Assembly (NCBI GenBank): GCA_030426145.1
Contig: JAUHZF010000022.1
Location: forward strand, 1 to 49,019
Source: Polyangia bacterium
Lineage (GTDB): Bacteria > Myxococcota_A > Polyangia > Polyangiales > Polyangiaceae
Length of the DNA stretch: 49,019 bases
Direction of reading: 5' to 3'
Part shown: piece after piece, positions 8,953 to 17,587 of the stretch
Layout of the letters: every line of letters starts with the position of its first letter
Position numbering within the stretch: the first letter of the stretch is position 1
Notes under the pieces: generated by a model
The model's database searches: none
The model's input: the letters and a program-made list of their open reading frames with translations, nothing else
Told to the model about the DNA's origin: nothing
Position numbers and translations under genes: made by a program

Positions 8953-9090
8953 TCAACCTTGTGGGGGGCGCTCCCGGCGGCTTCGATCGCGTGCTCCCGG
9001 ACCCGCACCCGGTCGCGGCGGGGCCGAGGGGGCCGAGAGGGCCGAGGGGAACGAAGGTATCGTGGGCGGTGGTTCTCCGGATTCACGTGG
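8953..9090 (-). pseudogene. Decayed C-terminal fragment of an E1 2-oxoacid dehydrogenase gene
   Basis: Read on the minus strand, this stretch matches the last 120 or so bases of the intact fused E1 gene (about 5930-6042). The blocks CACGATACCTTCGTTCC and ATCGAAGCCGCC correspond closely to the intact copy (CACGACACCTTCGTTCC, ATCGAAGCCGCC), and the peptide fragments AHDTFVPLGP and REHAIEAA are still readable. The fragment is broken by a TGA in place of a sense codon, a one-base deletion after GCCGCG, and expansion of a CTCGGCCC unit to three copies. The stop is lost. It lies in opposite orientation to the intact gene, so it may be the relic of an inverted duplication or of a separate paralogue. 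Confidence 0.7.
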
Positions 9091-9157
9091 GTCGCCGAGA
9101 GTGCTGCGGGCTCGTCGAGCCGTTCGTTTAGACGGAAGCACGCTCTCGATACAGACC

Positions 9158-9961
9158 TTAGAGGACGCGGCGAAACACCTCTAGGTTCTTGCCGCTGCGG
9201 CCGCCGCTGGGAATGGCGAACCGTACGCGCTTCAGGTGAGCACCGCTCGTCTCGAGCGCATCGGCCGCCGTGCGCGCCGCCACCTCGGGGTCCCCGCGGA
9301 ACGCGCCACATCCCCACGCACCGAGCACCAGGGTGTCGATGCCGCGATCGCATGCGATGGCGATGACGCAGCGCCACCGCCGCGCGAACGTCGCTTCGAG
9401 CTCGGCTTCGGCGCCCGGGTTTCGCTGCAAGAAAGGCCCAGAGTTGGGGGCGGGCATGGTGATGACCCCCACGCGGTAGGGTTCCTCGAGTAGATCACCC
9501 TTCCCCCGCACTTTGAAGAAGGGCACCCCGGGGCTGAAGATCGCGTGGTCGGTATAGAGCATCGACCTCTGCTCTCGGTTGACCTCGTAGTAGACGGGCT
9601 GTGTCAGCAGCGTGGGGTAGAGGCCCGAGCAACGGCAGACGTCTTCCTCCTGCGCCTTCGCCCCACCGAGGAAGCCGCCTCCGGGGTTGCGGGCGGAGGC
9701 GAAGTTGAGGACCGCCGTCGTTTCGCCCGCCAAGGCGCGACCCGCTACTTGGGTGGTCTCCGCCGTCACCTCGAGCTCGCCCGTAAAGGGACCCCTCAGC
9801 TGGTCACAGAGGACCTGGAGCTCGGCCGGGGTGAAGATGCAGGTCCCCTCCACCGCTTCGGCCTGAGCCTCGACCACGGAGACCTCCCTCCCCGAGGGCG
9901 CCACATAGCTGCCACGCTCGAGCAGCTCGAGCACCTGCTTCGCTGCCCCATTCAACGACAT
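9158..9961 (-). CDS. PARG-type poly(ADP-ribose) glycohydrolase (TIGR02452 family)
   Basis: A 267-residue macro-fold protein. The segment from N86 to V108 carries the PARG signature: three glycines (94-96), seven residues, then QEE (104-106), E105-E106 being the catalytic pair. Around it are NFASARNPGG and, later, VLGAWGCGAFRGDP (212-225), the phosphate-loop segment of TIGR02452 proteins. The family hydrolyses ADP-ribose chains or ADP-ribosyl adducts from proteins or nucleic acids. No ADP-ribosyltransferase is visible nearby. ATG 9961 is chosen because the frame upstream overlaps the hydrogenase large-subunit gene and looks like its shadow. The gene lies 46 bases downstream of the hydrogenase operon on the same strand and may be read through from it. 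Confidence 0.85.
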   Translation of the reverse strand: MSLNGAAKQVLELLERGSYVAPSGREVSVVEAQAEAVEGTCIFTPAELQVLCDQLRGPFTGELEVTAETTQVAGRALAGETTAVLNFASARNPGGGFLGGAKAQEEDVCRCSGLYPTLLTQPVYYEVNREQRSMLYTDHAIFSPGVPFFKVRGKGDLLEEPYRVGVITMPAPNSGPFLQRNPGAEAELEATFARRWRCVIAIACDRGIDTLVLGAWGCGAFRGDPEVAARTAADALETSGAHLKRVRFAIPSGGRSGKNLEVFRRVL

Positions 9962-10007
9962 GTGACAAGCGGTAGCAGACTTCGGCCCCTCCGGCTCGAT
10001 GTGCCAG

Positions 10008-11300
10008 CTACGATCGTTCGATGCGGAGGTCGACGAAGTGGGTCGCGCAGGAGATGCAGGGGTCGTAGTTGCGAATGGCCTGCTCCGCACGGTGGGTGGC
10101 CTCGACAAGGGGCATCTCCGCGAGCATCGGGGCGAGCTTGCGGATGTCGTCTTCCATCGCGCGCAAGTTCTGTGAGGTGGGCGGCACGATGGTCGCTTCC
10201 TCGATGAGCCCTTCGTCGTCGACGCGATAGCGGTGGTAGAGCGTTCCGCGCGGGGCCTCGGACGCGCCGTGCCCTTCTCCGGCTCGAACTTGCGGCTCGA
10301 CGAAGGGCGCCGACGGCCGACGATAGGCCTCTACCCGCGCACACGCTTCGTCGAGCGCGGATAGCGTCTCCACCCCGCGCACCAGCAAGCTTCGGAAGGG
10401 ATTGGCCGCCTGCTCTGGTGTGAGACCGATGGACGCGACGGCGGCGCGCGGGACCTCGCTCAGCTCGGTGTGATGCAGCGCGAACCGTGCCGCGGGACCG
10501 CAGAGGTAGGTGTCGCCGTCGGTGGTCCGCGCATGGAGCGCCGTCGAATGCCGAACCTGCTCTTCGGCGAAGGTGTCGGGCCAAGCGTCGAGCGCGATGT
10601 CCTTGCCCCGCGTGGAGCGAAGCCGCCGACCGATGAAGGGATAGTGCCCAGGCTCGTGCACGGCGACGAGCTCGAGGTCTTGCGTGAACTCGGGGAAATC
10701 GAATTCCGCCATCCAAACGAGCGCAGCTCGCATCGCGTCGCGCGCCTGCTCGAGCTCGGGCAAGAGAGCCACCAGCTCCTCGCGCCGGGGCAGGCGATAG
10801 AAGCCGCCCACCCGTACGTTGATGGGATGGATCTCGCGCCCGCCGAGGACCTGCACGATCCGGTTGCCCGCCTTCTTGATCGTGAGGCCCGCCGCGACCC
10901 GATCACGGTGCACCTCGGCCATGGCGATACCGTCGGGGAACCCGAGAAAGTCGGGGGCGTGAAGCATGAACATGTGCAGCGCGTGGCTTTCGATCCACTC
11001 GCCGCAATAGAGCAAGCGCCGCAGGCCCTGTAGCTCCTCGGGCACCTCCACGCCGAAGGCGTCTTCGAGCGCGGTGCAAGCGCTCATCTGGTAGGCCACG
11101 GGACAGATCCCGCAGATCCGTGCCGTGATGTCGGGCACCTCCATGAAGTGGCGACCGCGTAGGAAGGCCTCGAAGAAGCGTGGGGGCTCGAAGATCTCCA
11201 TTTCGACCTTCTCGGCCACCCCGTCGACGATGGTGATGTGGAGGCCCCCCTCCCCTTCGACCCGCGCGAGGGCCGACACGTCGATCTTCTGCGTGGTCAT
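10008..11300 (-). CDS. hydA: Group 3b [NiFe] hydrogenase, large (alpha) subunit
   Basis: A 430-residue catalytic subunit. The two nickel-binding motifs are intact: RICGICPV near the N-terminus (C63, C66) and DPCISCATH at the C-terminus (C415, C418, H421). Only nine residues follow H421, matching the short cleavable tail of group 3b enzymes. The protein interconverts H2 with protons and electrons in the cytoplasm as part of a four-subunit NAD(P)-linked complex; some relatives also reduce sulfur. The ATGA overlap with the small-subunit gene indicates translational coupling. It is the last hydrogenase gene of the operon. The nickel-insertion (hyp) and maturation protease genes are not in the window and must lie elsewhere. 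Confidence 0.95.
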   Translation of the reverse strand: MTTQKIDVSALARVEGEGGLHITIVDGVAEKVEMEIFEPPRFFEAFLRGRHFMEVPDITARICGICPVAYQMSACTALEDAFGVEVPEELQGLRRLLYCGEWIESHALHMFMLHAPDFLGFPDGIAMAEVHRDRVAAGLTIKKAGNRIVQVLGGREIHPINVRVGGFYRLPRREELVALLPELEQARDAMRAALVWMAEFDFPEFTQDLELVAVHEPGHYPFIGRRLRSTRGKDIALDAWPDTFAEEQVRHSTALHARTTDGDTYLCGPAARFALHHTELSEVPRAAVASIGLTPEQAANPFRSLLVRGVETLSALDEACARVEAYRRPSAPFVEPQVRAGEGHGASEAPRGTLYHRYRVDDEGLIEEATIVPPTSQNLRAMEDDIRKLAPMLAEMPLVEATHRAEQAIRNYDPCISCATHFVDLRIERS

Positions 11301-12091
11301 GTCTCCTCCTGACCGAGCACGGCGAGCCGACGTCCTCGCTCGAAGGCCTCGGCGCGCGGGTTGATGGTGCTGTACAGGCGCGCAACCTGCTCGGGCTGCG
11401 CAACCGCGGCGAGCGGCCTAGCCAGCGCTTCGGGGTTGGCGTCACCCGCGGGACCGTAACAACCGAAACAGCCACGGTCGTAGCGGGGGCAGAGCGCACC
11501 GCAGCCGCCGTGGGTCACCGGGCCGAGACAAGCTCTGCCCTCCGCCACGAGAATGCAGGTGACCCCAGCGCGCTTGCAGGACACGCACACCGGCTCGTCG
11601 CGGATCTGCGGTGGGCGACCGGCGAGCAGCGAGGTGAGCACGTGGAGCAGCTGCCCCTTGTCGATGGGACAGCCCCGCAGCTCGAGGTCGACGTCGACGT
11701 GGTCGGCGATCGGCGTCGAGGTCGCGAGCACGTCGAGGTACTCGGGATGGGGGTAGACGGCCCGGGCCATCTCGGCCACGTCGGCGGTATTGCGAAGCGC
11801 CTGCACGCCGCCCGCCGTAGCGCATGCACCAATGGTGATCAGCAGCTTCGAGCTGCGCCGGATCTCTCGAATGCGCTCGGCGTCGTGCGGCGTGGTGATC
11901 GACCCCTCGACGAGCGAGATGTCGTAGGGGCCCGGCAACACGGTTCGTGTGGCCTCGGTGAACTGGGCGATTTGCACCGCGCCCGCCACCATCAGCAGCT
12001 CGTCTTCACAATCGAGCAGACTGAGCTGACAGCCGTCGCAGGAGGCGAACTTCCACACCGCGAGCTTGGGTCGACGATCCTCGGTCATCAC
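11297..12091 (-). CDS. hydD: Group 3b [NiFe] hydrogenase, small (delta) subunit
   Basis: A 264-residue iron-sulfur subunit that wires the nickel site to the diaphorase part. The proximal cluster ligands are C18 and C21 (SCDGC), C90 (IGACATAGG) and C141 (LRGCPIDKG). A second cysteine set, C169, C172, C179, C188, C197, C201, C208 and C211, can hold two further [4Fe-4S] clusters. There is no Tat signal and no membrane anchor, so the enzyme is cytoplasmic, unlike respiratory group 1 hydrogenases. The gene overlaps hydA by four bases (ATGA) and the gamma-subunit gene by four bases. Confidence 0.94.
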   Translation of the reverse strand: MMTEDRRPKLAVWKFASCDGCQLSLLDCEDELLMVAGAVQIAQFTEATRTVLPGPYDISLVEGSITTPHDAERIREIRRSSKLLITIGACATAGGVQALRNTADVAEMARAVYPHPEYLDVLATSTPIADHVDVDLELRGCPIDKGQLLHVLTSLLAGRPPQIRDEPVCVSCKRAGVTCILVAEGRACLGPVTHGGCGALCPRYDRGCFGCYGPAGDANPEALARPLAAVAQPEQVARLYSTINPRAEAFERGRRLAVLGQEET

Positions 12092-12909
12092 AGCTCCCGA
12101 ATGCGCATCAAGGGAGCGACGCGCGGATAGGGGTAGACCGGGCCGTCACGGCAGATGAGCTCACCTCCGAGCTGGCAATGCCCGCATTGGCCGATCCCAC
12201 ACTTCATGTTTCGTTCGAGCGTGAGGTAGACCTGCTCGTCTTTCATCCCCGCCGCACGAAGCGCACGCGCCGTGTGACGCATCATCACCTCCGGCCCACA
12301 CACCATGGCCACCGTACGCGCGGGGTCGAAGTCGGTCTTGTCGATGACGGCCGTCACCACCCCCTGACGCCCACGCCAGGCGGGGCTGCCCCGGTCGACG
12401 GTCACACGCACTTCGACATCGAAGCGACCACCCCACTCGTGAAGGTCGTCGGCGAAGCAGAGGTCGTGATCGGTCCGCGCGCCGTAGAGAATGGCGAGTC
12501 GTCCGTAGTCCTCGCGGTGCCGCAGGATGTGGAGGATGGTCGACCGAAGCGGTGCGAGGCCGATTCCCCCGGCGACGATGAGCACGTCGTGGCCCTTGGC
12601 CTCTTCGACGGGCCAGCTCGAGCCGAAAGGCCCTCGAACGACGAGCGACGCGCCCACCTCCAGCGCCGCCAATGCGTCGGTCACGAGCCCCACGGCGCGC
12701 AGGGTGTGGACCAGGCGTGAAGGCTCCCCCGGATCGCCGCTGATGGAGATGGGCACCTCGCCCCGACCCAGGGCGTAGAGCATGTTGAACTGCCCCGGGG
12801 CAAAGACGAAGGGCGTCTCGGGCTCGACTACGAGGGTGACCGTGTCGAGGGTCTCCTGCCGCTTCTCCACGATGCGGTGTGGCGTCGGTATGAAGGGATC
12901 GTGCGTCAT
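12088..12909 (-). CDS. hydG: Hydrogenase gamma subunit, FAD/NAD(P)-binding reductase with [2Fe-2S] site
   Basis: A 273-residue ferredoxin-NADP-reductase-like subunit. The FAD barrel is at about 8-100 (PISIS at 53-57), the pyridine-nucleotide fold begins with GGIGLAP (114-120), and CGPEVM (204-209) is the typical late motif. The C-terminal Cys set C237, C242, C245 and C253 ([11 protein letters not shown]) binds a [2Fe-2S] cluster, as in dihydroorotate dehydrogenase electron-transfer subunits. It passes electrons between NAD(P)H and the hydrogenase module. ATG 12909 is chosen because it overlaps the stop of the preceding gene as ATGA; the frame extends further upstream but only as a shadow of that gene. 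Confidence 0.93.
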   Translation of the reverse strand: MTHDPFIPTPHRIVEKRQETLDTVTLVVEPETPFVFAPGQFNMLYALGRGEVPISISGDPGEPSRLVHTLRAVGLVTDALAALEVGASLVVRGPFGSSWPVEEAKGHDVLIVAGGIGLAPLRSTILHILRHREDYGRLAILYGARTDHDLCFADDLHEWGGRFDVEVRVTVDRGSPAWRGRQGVVTAVIDKTDFDPARTVAMVCGPEVMMRHTARALRAAGMKDEQVYLTLERNMKCGIGQCGHCQLGGELICRDGPVYPYPRVAPLMRIREL

Positions 12910-13358
12910 CGTTGGTAGAGGTCCATCCGGTGGAGGCGGCTTCGTTCGAGCCGCTGGTGCACGGTCGCGAGCAGCGCGCGCATCACGCGGAGCCCAAAAT
13001 CGGGCGCTTGCTCGAGCAGAGGGCGAAGCCGCACACCGTCGATGGCCAACGCCTCCGTGGCCTCGATGGCCCGGATGTCGCAACCCCATGTGTACGGGGG
13101 AAAGAAGGTCGACCAGCCCACCGTCGCCCCCGCGTCGAGGCTCTCGAGCAGCACGACTCCCGGAGGGGCGTGCATCTCCACCGCGACGCGACCGCTTTGC
13201 AGGAGAAGGAACTCCCGCGCGGGCTCATCCTCGCGGTAGATGACCTGATTCGGCACGAAGGTCTCCACGCACGCGAGCTCGGCGAGGCGTGCGACGTCGT
13301 CGTCGGTCAGGCTCGCGGCGAAGGGATGGGCGGCCAGCATCCGTTGCAGGTCGGTCAT
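12906..13358 (-). CDS. Cyclic-nucleotide-binding domain protein in the hydrogenase operon
   Basis: A 150-residue protein made of one CRP-like cyclic-nucleotide-binding (cupin) domain, with the beta-roll core at about 30-115 (EFLLLQSGRVAVEM). There is no helix-turn-helix, so it is unlikely to be a transcription factor. It lies between the beta and gamma genes and overlaps both by four bases (ATGA). Genes of this type recur in bacterial group 3b hydrogenase operons, where they may act as an allosteric or assembly subunit; this is inference. The canonical phosphate-binding Arg is not obvious, so the ligand is uncertain. ATG 13358 is chosen from the overlap. Confidence 0.85.
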   Translation of the reverse strand: MTDLQRMLAAHPFAASLTDDDVARLAELACVETFVPNQVIYREDEPAREFLLLQSGRVAVEMHAPPGVVLLESLDAGATVGWSTFFPPYTWGCDIRAIEATEALAIDGVRLRPLLEQAPDFGLRVMRALLATVHQRLERSRLHRMDLYQR

Positions 13359-14488
13359 GTCTCCTCCTGGCGTTGGATGTGGCGCGTGGCTTCGGCCACG
13401 AAGTCGATGCCGGCGGGGCACCAGGTGGTGCAGCGACCACAACCGACACACCCGTCGAGGCCCCATTGCCCCGACCAGGTCGCGAGCTTGTGTCGCATCC
13501 AATGGCGATAGCGGCCTGCGCGGGAACCCCGCACCGCCCCCCCGTGCATGTAGCTGAAGTCGGGGGAGAAGCAGGAGTCGCGGCGACGAACCCTTGTCGA
13601 GGCCTGCCCGTCGTAGCTCGGCTCCTCCTCCACCGTGAGGCAGAAGCACGTGGGGCACACCGCGGTGCAGCTCTGGCACGCCAAGCAGCGTTCGGCGACG
13701 GCCTCGAAGTCTTCGGTCTCTTCCGCCGCGAGCAACGCCGCCTGGGCCGCCTCTCGAGGAAGGGCCCGTACCATGGCCTCGCGCGCCGCATGGTCTTGGC
13801 CAGATGCACGCACGCGATCGTCTTCGCCGATGGCGTCTCCGGGCATCGCCTCCAGCACCTCGCGACCGCGGTCCGAGCTCGCCTCGAGGAGGTAACGCGG
13901 CGATGCGCTCACGAGCTCCGTGAGCAGGAGGTCGGCATCGTCGGGGTCCGGCCGCACGTCACCACCACGCGACACGCAGAAGCAGGTGTCTGCCGGCCGA
14001 TGACAGGCGACGGCCACGGTGAAGAGCGCCTCGCGGCGGGCGACGTAGCGAGGGTCCGGGTGGGCGCCGTCGCGAAACACGGCGTCCTGAGCCCGCAAGG
14101 CCCGAAGGTCACACCCCTTGGCCCCGATGACCGCCGTGGGTCGAGCGTGAACAGCCGCTGGCTCCACCGCGAGCTCTGCGCCCTTGCGGCGCAGGGTGAC
14201 GAGCCGTTCCTCGGGCGGTGAGACGAGACGCCGCATCGAGAAAGCCAGCGGTCCGTGGGCAAAAGCCACGGGTTGCTCGTACTGCTCCAAGCGATACCGA
14301 CCTGGCCCCTGGGCGTCGACGACCGCCCACGGCAGCTGGTCGACGTCGTCGATGGGCTCGAGCTGAAGCGCTGCACCTTCGCGCCGCGGCCCCATCACCC
14401 GGTAGCCCTTGGCGATGAGGGTGGTGACGAGCGCGTCCAGCAGCTCCCGGCCTCCGGCTCGCCCCTTCGATGCAGTTTCTGCGCTCAT
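13355..14488 (-). CDS. hydB: Hydrogenase beta subunit, 4Fe-4S dicluster protein
   Basis: A 377-residue electron-transfer subunit. The N-terminal 250 residues form the HydB-like domain, with cysteines at C126, C162, C169 and C171. Two classical [4Fe-4S] motifs follow: C268-x2-C271-x2-C274-x3-C278 (CLACQSCTAVC) and C347-x2-C350-x2-C353-x3-C357 (CVGCGRCTTWC). It is the first gene of the operon (order beta, cNMP protein, gamma, delta, alpha), all joined by ATGA overlaps. No Shine-Dalgarno sequence precedes the ATG. A sigma-54-like element lies about 73 bases upstream. Confidence 0.93.
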   Translation of the reverse strand: MSAETASKGRAGGRELLDALVTTLIAKGYRVMGPRREGAALQLEPIDDVDQLPWAVVDAQGPGRYRLEQYEQPVAFAHGPLAFSMRRLVSPPEERLVTLRRKGAELAVEPAAVHARPTAVIGAKGCDLRALRAQDAVFRDGAHPDPRYVARREALFTVAVACHRPADTCFCVSRGGDVRPDPDDADLLLTELVSASPRYLLEASSDRGREVLEAMPGDAIGEDDRVRASGQDHAAREAMVRALPREAAQAALLAAEETEDFEAVAERCLACQSCTAVCPTCFCLTVEEEPSYDGQASTRVRRRDSCFSPDFSYMHGGAVRGSRAGRYRHWMRHKLATWSGQWGLDGCVGCGRCTTWCPAGIDFVAEATRHIQRQEET

Positions 14489-14560
14489 ACGCCAAGGTTG
14501 CGCCGTTCGACGTCGACATCCGTGCCCAAAGCCCTGATGTCGCGACGCCCCTCCCGTACC

Positions 14561-14577
14561 AACAATAGGCGTGCCAA
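14561..14577 (-). promoter_or_regulatory. Candidate sigma-54 promoter of the hydrogenase operon
   Basis: The minus strand reads TTGGCACGCCTATTGTT, against the sigma-54 consensus TTGGCACG-N4-TTGCT. The -24 half is perfect and the spacing is right; the -12 half has GT in place of GC. It sits in the 103-base gap between the glucokinase stop and the operon start, leaving a leader of about 60 bases. No activator gene is adjacent. Confidence 0.42.
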
Positions 14578-14591
14578 GGAGGCGTGGGCCT

Positions 14592-15287
14592 TCAGTCGCG
14601 CCACAGGGCGATGCCGCCGAGCAGACCCGCGCGGTTGGCGACGACGCTCACGTTGTCGGGAAGCTCGAGCTTGAGCTTCTTGGCGTTGCCGCCTCCGATG
14701 TAGAGGTGACGGTAGTTGAACAAATGCGCGAGGCGCGCGATGGCTTCGCCCACGTTCTCGTTCCACCGTTTCTTGCCGTATTCCTCGCGACCGGCTTTTC
14801 CGATCCACTCCTCGTAGGTCTTGCCATCCTTGAAGGGATGGTGGCCGAGCTCGAGGTTGGGCACGAGGCGACCATCGACGAAGAGCGCCGATCCCATGCC
14901 GGTCCCCAGCGTGAGCACCAGCTCGACCCCCTTGCCCTCGATGGCGCCGTAGCCCTGGACGTCGGCGTCGTTCGCGACCCTGGCCGGCTTGCCGAAGCGC
15001 TCTCGCAGCGCAGCCCCGAGGTCGAATCCGGGCCAATGCCCGTCGAGGTTGGGCGCGGTCTGCACGACGCCGTCGACGACCACCCCCGGGAAGCCACAGC
15101 TGATCCGGTCGTAGTCGCCATGCGCGTCATCCATGGTGAGCAAGGCCGAGACCACCGGCTCGGGCTCGGCGGGTCTCGGCGTCTCGACCCGCGTGCGCTC
15201 CGTCACCGGTTCGCCCGTCGCATCGAGCACGAGCATCTTGAGGCCGGTGCCGCCAACGTCGATCGCCAGTGTCTTCTGATCACTCAT
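14592..15287 (-). CDS. ROK-family sugar kinase, probably polyphosphate or ATP glucokinase
   Basis: A 231-residue ROK kinase. It has the phosphate loop DVGGTGLK (10-17), the catalytic Asp D107 (ANDAD), the second phosphate loop GTGMGS (128-133), ELGHHPF (146-152) and GGG at 198-200. The length and WNENV...IGGGNAKK region fit the polyphosphate-glucokinase branch better than longer ROK kinases, but the phosphoryl donor cannot be settled from sequence. There is no N-terminal helix-turn-helix, so it is not a ROK repressor. The usual ROK zinc-site cysteines are missing. The start overlaps the upstream DUF4026 gene by eight bases, so the two are probably co-translated. Confidence 0.82.
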   Translation of the reverse strand: MSDQKTLAIDVGGTGLKMLVLDATGEPVTERTRVETPRPAEPEPVVSALLTMDDAHGDYDRISCGFPGVVVDGVVQTAPNLDGHWPGFDLGAALRERFGKPARVANDADVQGYGAIEGKGVELVLTLGTGMGSALFVDGRLVPNLELGHHPFKDGKTYEEWIGKAGREEYGKKRWNENVGEAIARLAHLFNYRHLYIGGGNAKKLKLELPDNVSVVANRAGLLGGIALWRD

Positions 15288-16596
15288 CGGGGTTGCCCTT
15301 CACGTGGGGGTCCTGCTGCAGCAGGCGCTCGAGCTCGCCGACGTTCTCCGCGTCGAATCGGCCGAGCTCACACAGGATCGACCAGTCGCTGAGCTTGGTG
15401 AGGGAGTGGCGTGCGCGCTGTCCTTCGGCGAGCGAGCTCACGGCGTAGGGAGCGTTGAGGCACGTCGCCTCCACGTCGTCGTCGCGCACCTCGTGCACCT
15501 GGAACCAGAGGTGCTCGCGGTCGTGCTCATCCTCGGCGTGGTCGACCTGATAGCCGAGCTTGACGAGAAAAACCCACTCTTCTTCGCGGTGGTGCTCCCA
15601 CAGGGCACGGAACCGAGGGAGCCGCTCTTTGGCCAACAGCGCTGCGCGCGCGGTGGCCATGTTGGACAGATAGAGGAGCGGGTTGTCCTCCATGATGGCG
15701 CGGTACTCGGCGACGGACTTGTAGGTGCGACGTCCGAGGAGCCCCTTCCGCGGGACCAAGAGCACACCCCTCGCGCCGACGTGCACGTCGTCGTCGCGGT
15801 CTTCGTGGTGACCCGGCACGCCGTTGCGGATCTTCGACAGCGCTTCCTCCCAGGGCAGCCAGCAGAGCTCGAGCCCCTGCCCTACTTCGAAGGGCTCGTC
15901 GGGCTCTGGCACCCCACGCTCGACGAAGAGGGCCCCCGCGACGTTCAGCAGCTGACCGGCCATGCCCGCGAAGTCCCCGGGCACGTCGAGCATCTCGAGC
16001 TCGATCGAACCGCAGCGCTCCAAGCCGTGGGTGTGAAGCCAGGCCGGCTGGTCTTCACCATCGCCGACGGCGTGAATGGTGAAGAGGGACTCGGGCGAAG
16101 GGGGCGCGAGAGAAGACGCGACCTCGTTGAGCCACGGCCCCGGGCGCGGCGAAAACGACTCGGCGTCGAGCACGAACACGGTGTCGGGGGCGACGGCCTG
16201 CAGCACCTTCAACTGCGCGTGGAAGTCCCACAGCGGCCGGTCTTCGAACACCGTGCTCACCCCCATGGCCCAGGTCGCGGCGGCCACGTTCTCGCGGTCC
16301 TCGTCGAGCAACCCCCGCCAGGGCAGCTCCATGCCGAGGATGTTCTCGATGAAGTCGACGGGGGCCGGCTCGAGCCAGATCCGGAAGCGTCGCGCCGATG
16401 CGTCGACCAAGCGGGCCGTGACGAGGGCCTCGTAGCGCGCCGCCCTGGCGAGCGGCTCGGTGCTCACCTCGAAGCTCTCGACTTCGATTCCCGCCCCTTC
16501 GAGCAGGCTCCGCACTTCGGTGATGCTCGCCGGCTGCGCCCGAGGAGGACGCACGGCCAAGACCACGGAGGCCGGTCGTTCGGGGTGAGGAACCAT
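15280..16596 (-). CDS. DUF4026 / DUF2314 protein
   Basis: A 438-residue cytoplasmic, acidic protein without signal or membrane segments. The first 300 residues resemble DUF4026 and the C-terminal 120 resemble DUF2314, judging by EHLWFQVHEV followed by VEATCLNAPYAVSSLAEGQ. These domains occur together in proteins of unknown function. It opens a two-gene unit with the ROK kinase (eight-base overlap). The promoter (16606-16634) would start the message within about five bases of the ATG, and no ribosome binding site is visible. Family assignment is by motif memory only. Confidence 0.65.
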   Translation of the reverse strand: MVPHPERPASVVLAVRPPRAQPASITEVRSLLEGAGIEVESFEVSTEPLARAARYEALVTARLVDASARRFRIWLEPAPVDFIENILGMELPWRGLLDEDRENVAAATWAMGVSTVFEDRPLWDFHAQLKVLQAVAPDTVFVLDAESFSPRPGPWLNEVASSLAPPSPESLFTIHAVGDGEDQPAWLHTHGLERCGSIELEMLDVPGDFAGMAGQLLNVAGALFVERGVPEPDEPFEVGQGLELCWLPWEEALSKIRNGVPGHHEDRDDDVHVGARGVLLVPRKGLLGRRTYKSVAEYRAIMEDNPLLYLSNMATARAALLAKERLPRFRALWEHHREEEWVFLVKLGYQVDHAEDEHDREHLWFQVHEVRDDDVEATCLNAPYAVSSLAEGQRARHSLTKLSDWSILCELGRFDAENVGELERLLQQDPHVKGNPDE

Positions 16597-16605
16597 GGGC
16601 GCCGA

Positions 16606-16634
16606 ATCGTAAGCGGCCGTCGGACCCGACTCAA
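16606..16634 (-). promoter_or_regulatory. Candidate sigma-70 promoter of the DUF4026-ROK kinase operon
   Basis: On the minus strand TTGAGT (16634-16629) and TACGAT (16611-16606) are exactly 17 bases apart. The -10 hexamer ends 9 bases before the ATG at 16596, leaving almost no leader. Confidence 0.48.
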
Positions 16635-17587
16635 ACGGACGGGGTGGTTCGCCGTGTCACGCGCCAGACGACGACCACGACGAGGAGCCCGAGCGCCCCC
16701 GCGGCAGCCAGCTGCCAGTACAGCACCGGGACCGGCAACGGCGTGGGCCAAAACTCCGGCGCGATCCACTTTCGGAGCCGCGCGAGGCTCATGAGGTTGA
16801 ACGACGCGTGAAGCAGGATGGGCGCCGCGATGCCACCGCTGTGGTGCCGCACGAGCCCGAGCGCGATGCCGAGGCACGCCGTCTGAACGACGCGCACGAT
16901 GCCCGCGCCCCCGGACTGGTCCGCATGCATGCCGGCGAAGACGGCGGCGGTGACGAAGGTCGCGATGCCCCCGGAGCGCAACCATCGCACCCCGTGGCGG
17001 CCCGCCGCGACGACCGGCGACTCTTCGATGAAGGCCGCGTCGAGGGAGGCTGGCGCCTCCTGATCCTTCTCCTTCGGCGACGTGACCCGTGCGATGGCGG
17101 TCCACAGCGCACCGCGGAAGAGCAGCTCCTCGGCCACCGGAGCGAGCACGATGCCCCACAACAGGGTCACGGGCAGTGGCGAAGCGACGAGCGCCTTGCC
17201 GTAGCTGCCCGTGTTCTTGTTGGCTTCGGCGGCCCCGCCGCGCTGCAGTTCTTCGATGAGGGTGGGGAGCGCGAGCTTGAAGCCGAGGTACGTGCTGATG
17301 GCCATCACCATCGGGGCGATGAACAAGCCGCCCAGCAGGGCCCACACCGCAGGCGACTGCCCCCACACGGCGGCGCGTGTGTCCTGCACCGCAAAACGCA
17401 CCGCGAGCAGGCCGAGGGCCGTCGTGATGACGAGCACGACGCTGTAGTAACCGTGGAGGCCGAGGGCGCGGATGAGCCCCGCCGGCAGGACCTTCACGAG
17501 CGCGAGCCCCAATCCCTGGGCCAAAGCGATCCAGGCGATCGCGACCCCGAGCAGGATCCAAGGCTTCCGTCCCTCGAGCTCCGCCAT
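16631..17587 (-). CDS. CPBP-family intramembrane metalloprotease
   Basis: A 318-residue polytopic membrane protein of the CPBP (CaaX protease and bacteriocin-processing, Abi) family. The catalytic motifs are present in order: EELLFRG (E153, E154, R158), FAGMH (H221) and LLHASFN (H260, N264). A hydrophilic insert of about 35 residues lies between the first two motifs (168-205). Bacterial members cleave membrane substrates or prenylated peptides, or protect against bacteriocins; the substrate here is unknown. ATG 17587 is preferred over a start 18 codons upstream because TATGCT (17594-17599) falls in between, six bases before it. The gene is monocistronic and diverges from the glycan operon. 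Confidence 0.88.
   Translation of the reverse strand: MAELEGRKPWILLGVAIAWIALAQGLGLALVKVLPAGLIRALGLHGYYSVVLVITTALGLLAVRFAVQDTRAAVWGQSPAVWALLGGLFIAPMVMAISTYLGFKLALPTLIEELQRGGAAEANKNTGSYGKALVASPLPVTLLWGIVLAPVAEELLFRGALWTAIARVTSPKEKDQEAPASLDAAFIEESPVVAAGRHGVRWLRSGGIATFVTAAVFAGMHADQSGGAGIVRVVQTACLGIALGLVRHHSGGIAAPILLHASFNLMSLARLRKWIAPEFWPTPLPVPVLYWQLAAAGALGLLVVVVVWRVTRRTTPSV

Noticed and set aside
10008..12091. Respiratory (group 1) hydrogenase
   Set aside because: The small subunit lacks a Tat signal and the operon has gamma and beta diaphorase-like subunits, as in group 3b.
12906..13358. CRP-type transcription factor in the hydrogenase operon
   Set aside because: The protein ends after the cyclic-nucleotide domain; there is no helix-turn-helix.
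14592..15287. ROK-family transcriptional repressor
   Set aside because: No N-terminal helix-turn-helix is present and the kinase Asp and phosphate loops are intact.
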